From Mucilaginibacter cryoferens (GTDB lineage Bacteria > Bacteroidota > Bacteroidia > Sphingobacteriales > Sphingobacteriaceae): a stretch of DNA of 64,000 nucleotides. Under the pieces are notes generated by a model. The model was given only the letters and a program-made list of their open reading frames with translations. It did not search any database and was not told the DNA's origin. Of this stretch, positions 43,484 to 52,790 are shown piece after piece (position 1 is the first letter of the stretch; every line of letters begins with the position of its first letter). The DNA lies in assembly GCF_014205845.1 (NCBI RefSeq), contig NZ_JACHCR010000001.1:558001-622000 (forward strand), read 5' to 3'. A program made the translations under genes and the position numbers.

Positions 43484-46285
43484 ATGTTGGTTGCCCTGAA
43501 GGTTAAAAAAACGTTTACCCTTATTACTGGTTTATTATTTATAATGCTTTTTGGCAGGCAGGCGCATGCACAAAGCCTGGGCGACCCTGTTGTTAAAATA
43601 ACCTTTGGCTCGGGCACCGCATCACGGGGCGGGGCATTATCTGCAGACTCGGGCACAACCACCTATATATACAGCGGTAGCGGCGAAGTAGGCGAAAACT
43701 ACTATACTATTACCAACCAGGTAAACACTTCGGTACACGGCAGCTTTGTTACCAGTTATGACCATGATTACGAAACTACCGGCAATACCAACGGCTATAT
43801 GATGGTAGTAAATGGCAACCTGCAGGCTGGCACCGTTTATACCCGTACGGTACCCGGCCTATGCGCTAATACGCAATACCAGTTTGGCGTGTGGATAAAA
43901 AACGTACTATCATCAAATGGCATTCCTCCAAACATGGTGTTTCACATTTACGCGGCCGATGGCACCACCGAATTGAGTACGCCGGTATCAACAGGCGATG
44001 TGCCAACCGGGAAGGTTTGGCATAACTACACGGCCAATTTTACACTGCCCGCAGGCACCGGAGATGTAATAATTAAACTGGTGAGCAATGCCAGTGGCCA
44101 GGTAGGCAACGATTTTGCGGTAGATGACATTACCTTTAGCCCCTACGGTTCCACGGTTTCGGCGGTGTTTGCACAGTCAACCAGTGCTACCGAAAGTACC
44201 TGCGCCGGATCAACCCAAACTTATACCATAAATGCCACCAGTACGCTGGCAAGTGGCTACGTACAAAAACTGCAAATGTATGTTAATGGCGTGTGGCAAG
44301 ATCTCAGCACCGGGGGCACAACAGGTACCTTTACCATTTCGTCGCCAACTGTAGCAGGCACCTACAAATACAGGCTGGTTTCGGCCACTACAGATAATAT
44401 TAGTTCGGCCAGTTGTGTGGTGGCTTCTAATAACCTTACATTAACCGTAACCCCGGCCCCAACTGCAGCGTTTACCGCACCCGATGCCACCTGCCTGGGC
44501 ACGGCCACTGTATTTACCGATGCGTCGGTAGCCAACGGCACAACCATCAACTCCTGGCTCTGGAATTTTGGCGATGGGCAAACATCAGCTTTAAAAAGTC
44601 CGTCGCATACCTATGCTACAGCAGGTAGTTACACAGTAACGTTAACCGTAGCCGGTAACACCGGTTGTACTCCCTCTGTTGCAACTAAAATAATTACTAT
44701 TAGTCCGCTGCCCGTTGCCGCGTTTACCTTTTCAACCCCAGATTGTTTAACCCAGGCGGCTACCATTACAGATCAATCAACCACAGGTACCGGAACCACC
44801 ATAACCAGCTGGGTTTGGGATTATGGCGATGGCACCACCGAAACCAAAACCAGCAATGCCATATTTCAGCATTTATACGCTGCCGCAGGTACATATGCTT
44901 TAAAGCTTACGGTTACAAATTCTGGCGGGTGCACCGCCACCAGCACAAAAAGCATTACGGTTAGCCCGCTGCCCGTAGTAGCATTTATAACGCCCGATGT
45001 TTGTTTAGCCGATGCCTCTGCAACCTTTACAGATAACAGTACCATTCCTGATAACACAACATCCGGCTTTACCTACCTGTGGAATTTTGGTGATGCCAAT
45101 GCCACGGCTACAAATTCTAATACATCTACGCTTAAAAACCCATCGCATAAATATACCCAGGCAGCAGTTTACCAGGTAACACTTACTGTAACATCGGCAA
45201 GTGGTTGTGTATCTACCTTAACCAAAAGCTTTACGGTAAATGGCTCTATACCGGTTGCCTCATTTACAGTGGCTGGCACCACTTTGTGCAGCGATAAGCA
45301 GGTTACCTTCACCAATACCTCAACGGTTGATTTTGGCAACATAACCAAACTGGAGTGGTATTACGATTATGCCAACAACCCAAGCACAGTAGTAACCGAC
45401 GATAACCCCACCTACGGCAAAACTTATAATTATACTTATACTACGTTCCACACACCGGCTACGCAAAACTACCAGATCCGGCTGGTTGCGTACTCGGGTG
45501 GTACCTGTGTATCTATCATGGATAAAACCATTACTTTACTGGCTGTGCCCGAGCTTACTTTTACGGCTCCATCTGCCGTTTGCGTTAATGGAGGCACAGT
45601 GCAACTGGCAGCCCAGGAAGTTGCAGGGGTAGCGGGTTCTGGAATTTATACCGGCACGGGAGTTAGTAGTACGGGCCTATTTAACCCGGCAACCGCAGGG
45701 GTAGGCACTTATAACATCAGCTATATTTATACGGCCACCAATGCCTGTCCCGAAACCGTTAGCCAAAGTATCACGGTGAGCCCTATACCGGTTATTACTG
45801 TAGGCCCCGATATTACTGTACTCTCTGGCGGCAGCGCCAAAATGCCAGCTACAGCCAGTGGTAGTGCACTCACCTATTTATGGTCGCCGGCTACATACCT
45901 TGATGATGTTACCAAGCTAAACCCTACCATTACTCCTTTACAGGATGTTACCTATACGCTTACAGTAACTAACAGTGAGGGATGCCTGGTAAGTGGGCAG
46001 GTTAAGGTTTCGGTATTGCAGGGACCAGTAGTGCCCAATGTTTTTAGCCCCAACGGCGATGGAACCAACGACCAATGGAACATTAAATATCTGAACACCT
46101 ATACCGATTGTACAGTGGAAGTTTTTAACCGCTATGGTGCACGGCTATTTGCATCTGTTGGCTATAATGTACCCTGGGATGGCACTTACAACGGTACAGC
46201 GGTGCCAAGCGGGGTTTATTACTATATTATTAACCCCAAACATGGCCGAAGCACCTTATCCGGCTCACTAACCATACTCAGGTAG
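43484..46285 (+). CDS. Large PKD-domain surface protein with type B T9SS sorting domain
   Basis: A 933-residue exported protein: signal peptide (to AHAQS), a ~200-residue jelly-roll-like N-terminal domain (residues 30-240), an Ig-like stretch, then four PKD-like repeats at roughly residues 320-400, 407-490, 495-590 and 595-690, each with the WxFGD/WDYGD core. The end is the gliding-motility-associated C-terminal domain, VPNVFSPNGDGTNDQWN to the final strands, which is the type B sorting signal of type IX secretion. It should be secreted to and attached at the cell surface, perhaps for adhesion or polymer binding. Confidence 0.93.
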   Translation: MLVALKVKKTFTLITGLLFIMLFGRQAHAQSLGDPVVKITFGSGTASRGGALSADSGTTTYIYSGSGEVGENYYTITNQVNTSVHGSFVTSYDHDYETTGNTNGYMMVVNGNLQAGTVYTRTVPGLCANTQYQFGVWIKNVLSSNGIPPNMVFHIYAADGTTELSTPVSTGDVPTGKVWHNYTANFTLPAGTGDVIIKLVSNASGQVGNDFAVDDITFSPYGSTVSAVFAQSTSATESTCAGSTQTYTINATSTLASGYVQKLQMYVNGVWQDLSTGGTTGTFTISSPTVAGTYKYRLVSATTDNISSASCVVASNNLTLTVTPAPTAAFTAPDATCLGTATVFTDASVANGTTINSWLWNFGDGQTSALKSPSHTYATAGSYTVTLTVAGNTGCTPSVATKIITISPLPVAAFTFSTPDCLTQAATITDQSTTGTGTTITSWVWDYGDGTTETKTSNAIFQHLYAAAGTYALKLTVTNSGGCTATSTKSITVSPLPVVAFITPDVCLADASATFTDNSTIPDNTTSGFTYLWNFGDANATATNSNTSTLKNPSHKYTQAAVYQVTLTVTSASGCVSTLTKSFTVNGSIPVASFTVAGTTLCSDKQVTFTNTSTVDFGNITKLEWYYDYANNPSTVVTDDNPTYGKTYNYTYTTFHTPATQNYQIRLVAYSGGTCVSIMDKTITLLAVPELTFTAPSAVCVNGGTVQLAAQEVAGVAGSGIYTGTGVSSTGLFNPATAGVGTYNISYIYTATNACPETVSQSITVSPIPVITVGPDITVLSGGSAKMPATASGSALTYLWSPATYLDDVTKLNPTITPLQDVTYTLTVTNSEGCLVSGQVKVSVLQGPVVPNVFSPNGDGTNDQWNIKYLNTYTDCTVEVFNRYGARLFASVGYNVPWDGTYNGTAVPSGVYYYIINPKHGRSTLSGSLTILR

Positions 46286-46482
46286 ATAGAATATTATTTA
46301 ACTACTATCTTATTTCCCATTCTCACCCAGCCACAGATCGAGCATTGCTCCTGGTGGTAAGTACAGATGACACATAACGAAAAACTGACGTTTTGCCATG
46401 ATGATAAATTATGAGCAGTGAATAGTTATCTATTTAACATCAACCGGTGAAAACTACTCACCATTCTCCAATCAACCACTCA

Positions 46483-47286
46483 CTATTTCTTATAATACTT
46501 CATCGCCTCGGGTATAAGGTTTTGAATATTTGCTATACGTGTGGCATCTGCAGGGTGAGTACTCAAAAATTCGGGCTGAGAAGCACTAGTATTTTGGGCG
46601 GCCATACGTTGCCAGAAAGCTATTGCCGCATGCGGATCGTAACCGGCCATAGCCATAAAGGTTAAACCCAAACGGTCGGCCTCCGATTCCTGGTCGCGGG
46701 AGTATTTTAGTAAAACCACCTGTGTGCCTACGCCATAAGCCTGGCTAAAAAGCCCCTGCATTACCTGCGATTGTTTCGCTACGGCAATACCTGCCAATGA
46801 GCCGCCAAATTGTGCCAATGTTTGCTGCGATATCCGCTCGGCAGAGTGCCTGGCGATGGCATGACCAATTTCGTGCCCCATTACAACGGCAAGATAGGCA
46901 TCTGTATTGGCAATAGGCAGTAAGCCGCTATAAACCGCTACTTTACCACCAGGCATACACCAGGCGTTAACTTCGGGGCTTTGAATAAGGTTAAACTCCC
47001 ATTGAAAGCTGTACTGATCGCCATAGCCATTACTTTTTAAATAGCTTTCTATGGCCATTGCCAGGTTATTGCCAATACGCTTCATACGCTGGGCATCGGC
47101 ACCATAGCTTATTACTTTTGTTTTAGGATCTGATAATAGTTGACTGTAGCTGGCAGCAGCCGATTGGTTTACCTGGGCATCGCCAACTAAACTTAACTGA
47201 CGGCGGCCGGTAAGTGGCACTGTTGAACAGGAGAACAGGGCAATAACCATTGTTATTACCGTTAGGGCAGGCAGGAATTTTTTCAT
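46483..47286 (-). CDS. M48-family metalloprotease lipoprotein
   Basis: A 267-residue peptidase with lipobox Cys20 (LFSC). Zinc motif HEIGH is at residues 138-142 and the third ligand lies in the YSRDQESEADRLG block. C-terminal STHPADATRIANIQNL is characteristic of the periplasmic BepA/LoiP-like M48 group, which clears misfolded outer-membrane proteins. It is anchored, probably facing the periplasm. It follows plsY by five bases on the minus strand and is probably co-transcribed with it. Confidence 0.94.
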   Translation of the reverse strand: MKKFLPALTVITMVIALFSCSTVPLTGRRQLSLVGDAQVNQSAAASYSQLLSDPKTKVISYGADAQRMKRIGNNLAMAIESYLKSNGYGDQYSFQWEFNLIQSPEVNAWCMPGGKVAVYSGLLPIANTDAYLAVVMGHEIGHAIARHSAERISQQTLAQFGGSLAGIAVAKQSQVMQGLFSQAYGVGTQVVLLKYSRDQESEADRLGLTFMAMAGYDPHAAIAFWQRMAAQNTSASQPEFLSTHPADATRIANIQNLIPEAMKYYKK

Positions 47287-47291
47287 AATGA

Positions 47292-47939
47292 TCAGGCAGT
47301 TTTCTTCTTCAAAAAATTAACTTTCGATTCGGTGCCCTTTAGCAAACGTTCGATATTTTTTTGGTGGGTTACCAATATCAGCATACAAATACACATGCCA
47401 TATATCACTACCGATCTGATGGACGTTGGAAAAACGAACGAGACCCCTATCGGGTAAGTAAACGCAGCTGCAATGGAGCTAAGCGATACATACTTTGTAA
47501 TTAATAACACCACCACAAATACCACAACGCACAATAAAGCGGCATGTAAGTGAATAGCTAAAATCATTCCAAACAATGTGGCCACACCTTTACCCCCTCT
47601 GAAACCCGCAAATACCGGGAACAAGTGCCCCATTACTGCGGCTACACCCAAGGCAAGCGCATAGTTCATATAGCTGGCCGAATTGTAAGCACCTGTGGTA
47701 GATACGCCTATAAAAAAAGCGAGGTTGGTAGCCGTCCACCCTTTTAAAATATCAAGCAGCATTACGGGGATGCCGGCCTGCTTGCCCAATACCCTGAAAG
47801 TGTTGGTTGCACCGGCATTGCCACTACCATATTCTCTTACGTCTATATCGTAAAAAGCCAATCCTATCCAAACAGCAGTTGGGATAGAGCCACAGAGGTA
47901 AGCCAGGATGAGCGCCGAAACTGAGTATACGTTGATCAT
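47292..47939 (-). CDS. plsY: Glycerol-3-phosphate acyltransferase PlsY
   Basis: A 215-residue inner-membrane enzyme that moves an acyl group from acyl-phosphate to glycerol-3-phosphate, the first step of phospholipid synthesis. Family motifs are GSIPTAVWIG, YGSGNAGATNTFRVLGKQAG, FRGGKGVATLFG and TKYVSLSSIAAA. About six helices. Usual length. Its partner PlsX is not in the window. It precedes the M48 protease gene by five bases. Confidence 0.97.
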   Translation of the reverse strand: MINVYSVSALILAYLCGSIPTAVWIGLAFYDIDVREYGSGNAGATNTFRVLGKQAGIPVMLLDILKGWTATNLAFFIGVSTTGAYNSASYMNYALALGVAAVMGHLFPVFAGFRGGKGVATLFGMILAIHLHAALLCVVVFVVVLLITKYVSLSSIAAAFTYPIGVSFVFPTSIRSVVIYGMCICMLILVTHQKNIERLLKGTESKVNFLKKKTA

Positions 47940-48068
47940 TTCCCTGCAATATTACAAAATTGATGTCGTACTAAAACTCTAATCATAATTTAAACGCCAA
48001 GCGTTAAATTCAAAATTCTAATAGCTAAACCCTAAGTTAAATGTTAAAAACAAGGATACAGAATAAAA

Positions 48069-48914
48069 TTACTTTACGGCCTTCAAACTAAGGTCGAGGC
48101 TTTTTACCGAATGCGTTAGTGCGCCAACAGAAATATAATCAACCCCGCAATCTGCATACTCGCGTATAGTATCAGTTGTTATACCACCAGATGCCTCAGT
48201 TATAAACCTGCCGTTGATGATATTAACAGCCTGCCGCAATTCGGCGAAGTTAAAATTATCTAACAAGATACGGTTTACGTTGCCGGTTTGTAAAACCTGT
48301 TCTAATTCTTCCAGGTTGCGTACCTCAATTTCTATAGCCAGTTTTTTATTATTATCTGTAAGATATTGATTTGCACTTTCAATAGCCGGCCTTATACCAC
48401 CAGCGTAATCAACATGATTGTCTTTTATCAATATCATATCGTATAAACCAAAGCGGTGATTTACGCCTCCGCCTATCTTTACTGCCCATTTTTCGAGATA
48501 CCTTAAACCGGGAGTGGTTTTACGTGTATCTAAAACTTTGGTATTGGTACCTTTTAAAAGATCTACTATCTCATGTGTTTTTGTAGCAATTCCAGACATG
48601 CGCTGCATACAATTTAGTACCAGGCGCTCGGCCACCAGGATGCTTTGAGCACTTCCTTCTACCTCAAAAGCAATATCTTTGTGCTTAACAGCAGCACCAT
48701 CCTGTAAAAATATATTAACCTTAAGTTCGGGGTCAACTATCTTAAAAATCTCTATTGCCAGTTCAACACCGGCTAAAATACCTTCATCTTTTACCAAAAG
48801 CTTAGCCTTACCAACGGTACCGGCCGGAATTGTTGATAACGAGGTATGATCGCCATCGCCAACATCTTCCTTTAAAGCATTAATTATAAATTGGTCAACA
48901 AGTTCCTTATCCAA
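48069..48914 (-). CDS. nadC: Nicotinate-nucleotide pyrophosphorylase (quinolinate phosphoribosyltransferase)
   Basis: A 281-residue cytoplasmic enzyme joining quinolinate and PRPP to nicotinate mononucleotide in de novo NAD synthesis. Clear motifs: LNCMQRMSGIATKT, LDTRKTTPGLRYLEKWAV, GGGVNHRFGLYDMILIKDNH, IEIEVRNLEEL and ASGGITTDTIREYADCGVDYISVGALTHS. All phosphate-binding and basic residues are intact. Upstream of the M48/PlsY pair on the minus strand; nadA/nadB are not in view. Confidence 0.98.
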   Translation of the reverse strand: MDKELVDQFIINALKEDVGDGDHTSLSTIPAGTVGKAKLLVKDEGILAGVELAIEIFKIVDPELKVNIFLQDGAAVKHKDIAFEVEGSAQSILVAERLVLNCMQRMSGIATKTHEIVDLLKGTNTKVLDTRKTTPGLRYLEKWAVKIGGGVNHRFGLYDMILIKDNHVDYAGGIRPAIESANQYLTDNNKKLAIEIEVRNLEELEQVLQTGNVNRILLDNFNFAELRQAVNIINGRFITEASGGITTDTIREYADCGVDYISVGALTHSVKSLDLSLKAVK

Positions 48915-48970
48915 ACTAATTAAATTAAAGCATCAAAAGTAAGAAGAATTTCCGGATGTGGGGATGAGAA

Positions 48971-49077
48971 GAAATTTGAAGATTCGAAAATTTGAAAATG
49001 AAACGCGAGATACATTAATTAAAAAATGCAATGAATGTAGATAGACATCTGATTAATCATTTTCAAATTCTCAAATC
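48971..49077. repeat. Inverted GAAAATTTGA repeats
   Basis: GAAATTTGAAGATTCGAAAA with following TTTGAAAATG (to 49000) is answered by CATTTTCAAATTCTCAAATC (49058-49077). Related to repeats at 16401 and 33995. The right arm meets the stop of the 49076 gene. Confidence 0.65.
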
Positions 49078-49474
49078 ACTTCACCGTCTCGTCTTCAATT
49101 CTTAATTCAATAATATTCATGGTGCCTCCAATATTCTTGAGGGTAAGGGCCACGCGGTATTCCTGCCTATCGGCAGTGGTTAAAATATATACACCAAGCT
49201 GAATATTGGCGCTTGAATTTACTTTATGAAGCAGTTTGATAGATTGGGGTTTATGTTTACTAAAAAAATCGTTGAGCAAAGCTGTGGCCTGTGCCTGGGT
49301 GCAGGTTTGCTCATCGGCCATCACCGTCATATCTACCGATGTTGCAAAAAATTTGCTTATTTCTTTACCGTTACCCTGCTTAACAAGGTTAGCGAGGTTG
49401 TCTAAAGCATCTGCCGATACCAGGTTCGGCATCAGCAATAAAAATATAAACGATGACAGGTAAAGTAGCTTCAT
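49076..49474 (-). CDS. DUF4783 exported small protein
   Basis: A 132-residue protein with signal peptide (ending VSADAL) and a DUF4783-type cystatin-like domain: NLVKQGNGKEISKFFATSVDMTVM, TQAQATALLNDFFSKHKPQSIKLLHK and EYRVALTLKNIGGTMNIIEL. Common in Bacteroidetes and not characterised. It is not next to obvious partner genes; 49475-49662 is the shared upstream region with gpmI, which is read divergently. Confidence 0.88.
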   Translation of the reverse strand: MKLLYLSSFIFLLLMPNLVSADALDNLANLVKQGNGKEISKFFATSVDMTVMADEQTCTQAQATALLNDFFSKHKPQSIKLLHKVNSSANIQLGVYILTTADRQEYRVALTLKNIGGTMNIIELRIEDETVK

Positions 49475-49650
49475 ATGATCGATACGTGATAAAACAACTT
49501 AAAGTTACAATTACAAAAACCGAAGCGCAACCTTTTGCAGAAGCTGTTAGCATATAACTCATTTCGGACTAAATTATTACACTAAACATCAGCAACTTAC
49601 AGGTAAAAATCTAAATTCAAAATTTATAGCTATAAGTACGGTGTTGCATT

Positions 49651-49658
49651 TATATTTG
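49651..49658 (+). promoter_or_regulatory. -7 box abutting the gpmI start
   Basis: TATATTTG fits TAnnTTTG and ends four bases before the GTG at 49663. A start site at or near that codon would make a leaderless message. No -33 match is evident. Confidence 0.35.
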
Positions 49659-49662
49659 CAAT

Positions 49663-51186
49663 GTGGAAAATCAAAAAAAACTTGCATTAATTATCCTCGA
49701 CGGCTGGGGTTATGGCCGTAATGATGAGTCGAACGCTATAGTTGCAGCCAATACTCCTTTTGTTGATTCGATGCTGCAAAACTATCCAAATTCAAAACTG
49801 GAAGCATCTGGCACCGCCGTAGGTTTACCTGCCGGCCAAATGGGCAACTCCGAAGTTGGGCACATGAATTTAGGTGCCGGACGCGTAGTTTACCAGGAGC
49901 TGGGCCGTATTCACAAAGCTGTTGATGATAACGAGTTACCAACCATACCTGTATTAAAGGATGCCTTTGAATACGCCAAACAAAACAATAAAGATGTTCA
50001 CTTTATTGGCCTGGTATCTGATGGTGGGGTGCACTCACACATCAGGCATATAAAAGGGCTATGCGATGCAGCTAAGCAACTGGATGTAAACAACGTTTTT
50101 ATTCATGCGTTTTTAGATGGCCGCGATACCGACCCAAAATCGGGTTTAGGTTTTGTTACCGACCTGGAAGAGCATATAGCAGGCACATCTGCACAAATAG
50201 CAACTGCCATTGGCCGCTATTACGCTATGGACCGCGATAACCGTTGGGAACGTGTAAAACTGGCTTACGACCTGATGGTTAACGGTGAAGGCGAAGCCAC
50301 CCAACATATTACCGATCTGATTAAAAAATCATACGAAGAGGGGGTTACCGACGAATTTATTAAACCCATTGTAAGGGTTGATGCCGAAGGCAAACCACTG
50401 GCTGTTATAAAAGATGGCGATGTGGTGATTTGCTTTAACTTCCGCACCGATAGGGGCCGTGAGATCAGCATCGCTTTAACACAAAAATCTTTCCCCGAAT
50501 ATAACCTGCACCCGCTTAATGTGCGTTATATCACGATGACACCGTATGATGAAACGTTTAAAAATGTACAGGTAGTTTTCAATAAAGAAGACCTGACCAA
50601 AACATTAGGCGAAATTTTGCAGAATGCCGGCAAAACGCAGATACGTATTGCCGAAACTGAGAAATATCCACACGTAACTTTCTTTTTCTCTGGCGGCAGA
50701 GAGCGGGAGTTTGATAACGAAAAACGTTTGCTGGTACCATCGCCAAAGGTTGCCACTTATGATCTGCAACCAGAGATGAGCGCGGCCGGCATTCGTGATG
50801 CTATTATCCCTGAACTGGAAAGCGGCTGGCCCGATTTTATTTGCTTAAACTTTGCCAATACCGATATGGTTGGCCATACCGGCGTTTTTAGCGCGGTTGT
50901 TAAAGCTGCCGAAACTGCCGATGCCTGTACTAAAGCGGTTGTTGAAGCCGGTTTAGCCAATGGCTATTCGTTTATTATTATTGCCGACCATGGTAATGCC
51001 GATTATATGGTAAATGAAGATGGCACGCCCAACACGGCGCACACCACCAACCTGGTGCCATGCATTATAATTGATAAGGATGTTACCCATGTAAATGATG
51101 GTAAGCTTGGTGATATAGCCCCTACTATTTTAAGTATACTAGGTGTGTCTATCCCTGCGGAAATGACGGGTAATGTATTGGTGTAA
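49663..51186 (+). CDS. gpmI: 2,3-bisphosphoglycerate-independent phosphoglycerate mutase
   Basis: A 507-residue glycolytic enzyme of the alkaline phosphatase superfamily, dependent on two metal ions (usually Mn). Metal and catalytic motifs: LIILDGWGYG, QMGNSEVGHMNLGAG with the phosphoserine, FLDGRDTDPKSG, AIGRYYAMDRDNRWERV and IIADHGNADYM with HTTNLVP. Normal length and complete. The start is a GTG; an ATG two bases upstream is out of frame. A hairpin at 51206 lies just beyond the stop, but inside the next gene. Confidence 0.98.
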   Translation: MENQKKLALIILDGWGYGRNDESNAIVAANTPFVDSMLQNYPNSKLEASGTAVGLPAGQMGNSEVGHMNLGAGRVVYQELGRIHKAVDDNELPTIPVLKDAFEYAKQNNKDVHFIGLVSDGGVHSHIRHIKGLCDAAKQLDVNNVFIHAFLDGRDTDPKSGLGFVTDLEEHIAGTSAQIATAIGRYYAMDRDNRWERVKLAYDLMVNGEGEATQHITDLIKKSYEEGVTDEFIKPIVRVDAEGKPLAVIKDGDVVICFNFRTDRGREISIALTQKSFPEYNLHPLNVRYITMTPYDETFKNVQVVFNKEDLTKTLGEILQNAGKTQIRIAETEKYPHVTFFFSGGREREFDNEKRLLVPSPKVATYDLQPEMSAAGIRDAIIPELESGWPDFICLNFANTDMVGHTGVFSAVVKAAETADACTKAVVEAGLANGYSFIIIADHGNADYMVNEDGTPNTAHTTNLVPCIIIDKDVTHVNDGKLGDIAPTILSILGVSIPAEMTGNVLV

Positions 51187-51733
51187 ATTAAAAATAACTC
51201 CTATAGCCGCCCTGCTGGGCGGCCTTTTGCTTTTATCTGGCCTGCAGGCTTGCAGGCCAGATAAAACGCAATCAAACGGCACCTTAAAGTATTTTGATAT
51301 AGCCGGATTTTTTAGGGCCGATACTGCAAAACTCACCAAACTGAACCCCAGGGTTGATAAAACGGTTACCCACAACGGCGTAACCGAAAACAAAACCGTA
51401 CAAATCCCAAACTGGGGGCAGGAGTTTAATCTCTTTATCCAATCTGACATTAACCGCCCGGCCTGGAAAAACAGTTATACCGTTTTAAATACCGATTCGT
51501 TGATTATTTATACCGCGAAAACTTCAGATTTGCGCACTACCAAGATCCTGATCAAGAAGAATAAGGATAAAGTGAAATGGATGGTGATTTACAACCATAC
51601 TAAAAACCTGCTTTACGAAACCAAAGAAAAGTTAAGCTACTTTCCGGATTCTGTTTACCAGATAGAAAAATCGCAACAAGTTAGATTAATGGGAAAAAAC
51701 CTGTACCGAATAAAGGGAGAGTTAAAGAAGTAG
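51173..51733 (+). CDS. Hypothetical lipoprotein overlapping gpmI
   Basis: A 186-residue protein with signal peptide and lipobox LQAC (Cys27). The mature part has FDIAGFFRADTAKLTKLNPRVDKTVTHNG, INRPAWKNSYTVLN and repeated Lys-rich stretches, without a domain I recognise. The ATG at 51173 overlaps the end of gpmI by 14 bases in another frame. The signal-peptide region contains two strong hairpins, at 51206 and 51231. It is probably translated from the gpmI transcript. Confidence 0.8.
   Translation: MYWCKLKITPIAALLGGLLLLSGLQACRPDKTQSNGTLKYFDIAGFFRADTAKLTKLNPRVDKTVTHNGVTENKTVQIPNWGQEFNLFIQSDINRPAWKNSYTVLNTDSLIIYTAKTSDLRTTKILIKKNKDKVKWMVIYNHTKNLLYETKEKLSYFPDSVYQIEKSQQVRLMGKNLYRIKGELKK
51206..51230 (+). 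terminator. Terminator-like hairpin inside the lipoprotein gene
   Basis: GCCGCCC (51206-51212), loop TGCT, GGGCGGC (51217-51223), then CTTTTGC. GC-rich stem followed by T-rich text, placed 20 bases after the gpmI stop but within the coding region of the next gene. Confidence 0.65.
51231..51266 (+). repeat. Perfect 36-nt palindromic hairpin in coding sequence
   Basis: TTTTATCTGGCCTGCA (51231-51246) and TGCAGGCCAGATAAAA (51251-51266) are perfect 16-base arms around GGCT. The hairpin spans the end of the signal-peptide code, including the lipobox. Confidence 0.9.
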
Positions 51734-51783
51734 CGAAAACGCATTTGCTCCTTTGGCCGTATTTAATCTTCTCACAAAAAAAC

Positions 51784-52425
51784 TTAATGCTTAACCATGG
51801 CCGTAGAGGTAACCTGCCCTAGTCTTTCTTTAGATTGATCTATAAGTACGGCAATATCGTTTCGGCCCGGATTACTGTTTAAGATCTTTTCCAGATCGGC
51901 GATGGAGGCTTTAAGGGAATTGATACCGCGGCTTTTATCAAAAAAATGAGAATTGGTTTGCAATTTAAACAAACCATAATCGCGATAGGCTATACCCCTA
52001 TTTTGGTAATATTTACTGTCGCTTGGGTCGCTGTTAATAGATATGGCTTTGGTAAGGTCAACAATAGCGCCTAATAAATAGAGTTCTTTATCGGCATCTT
52101 TTGTCTGGCTATCCTTTCCTAAATAACTTTTAGCCCTTGCCCTGTAGTAATAGGCGGTAGCATCTGCCGGTTTAATGGCAATAACACGGGTGTAAGCCGC
52201 AATAGATTTTTTGTAGTTATCACTATGATAGTAAGAGTATCCCAACATCCACAACGCGTTGGCATTAGTAGAATCGGTAATGCACGCTTTTTCGAGATGG
52301 GTTACCGCCGATCTGAAATCACCGTCCATCACAGCTTGCTGACCCATTTTTACATAGGCGCTTTGTGCCAATGTTGTTTCAATGGTTGAGAGTAGCAGGA
52401 AGGGTAAAATAACTGAAAACCTCAT
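51784..52425 (-). CDS. Exported TPR-repeat protein
   Basis: A 213-residue protein, started at the ATG at 52425 to give a signal peptide (ending TTLAQS). The mature part is a run of tetratricopeptide repeats: YVKMGQQAVMDGDFRSAVTHLEKACITDST, ALWMLGYSYYHSDNYKKSIAAYTRVIAIKP, AYYYRARAKSYLGK, then YYQNRGIAYRDYGLFK and SLKASIADLEKILNSNP. It is a scaffold-type protein with periplasmic location. It converges on the lipoprotein gene at 51173. The precise partner is unknown. Confidence 0.85.
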   Translation of the reverse strand: MRFSVILPFLLLSTIETTLAQSAYVKMGQQAVMDGDFRSAVTHLEKACITDSTNANALWMLGYSYYHSDNYKKSIAAYTRVIAIKPADATAYYYRARAKSYLGKDSQTKDADKELYLLGAIVDLTKAISINSDPSDSKYYQNRGIAYRDYGLFKLQTNSHFFDKSRGINSLKASIADLEKILNSNPGRNDIAVLIDQSKERLGQVTSTAMVKH

Positions 52426-52668
52426 CAAGGGATTAATGGTAAACAAAATTGTATATCAATAACTAACTTTACTTCAAAATATTATGCCAAATATCAATTT
52501 GTTTTAAAAAAGTTATTTGGCAACTAAATCCGAAAAGCGATACTATGACTTTTTTTCATCTTTAGCAACAAAATCTTATTTATTTAAAAAAATGGGCATG
52601 CATTTACAAACAACACATAATCAAACAATTACACACTCAAATGAATTGTTATTGGTTATTAGTGTAAC

Positions 52669-52685
52669 TTGGCACAGCTCTTGAA
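52669..52685 (+). promoter_or_regulatory. Sigma-54-like promoter upstream of lon
   Basis: TTGGCACAGCTCTTGAA resembles the -24/-12 consensus TGGCAC-N5-TTGC, with TTGA in place of TTGC. It lies about 105 bases before the lon ATG at 52791. A chance match cannot be excluded. Confidence 0.45.
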
Positions 52686-52790
52686 ACATAGTATAGTACA
52701 GGTTTTAACCATCATTTACCTGTATATTACAAGCCCTGCAATTTTAAGGGCTGACAACATGACGTTATTTTCTACACAAAAAATATTTTA

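Noticed and set aside
46441..46665. Plus-strand open frame opposite the M48 protease gene
   Set aside because: Shadow of the well-supported protease gene.
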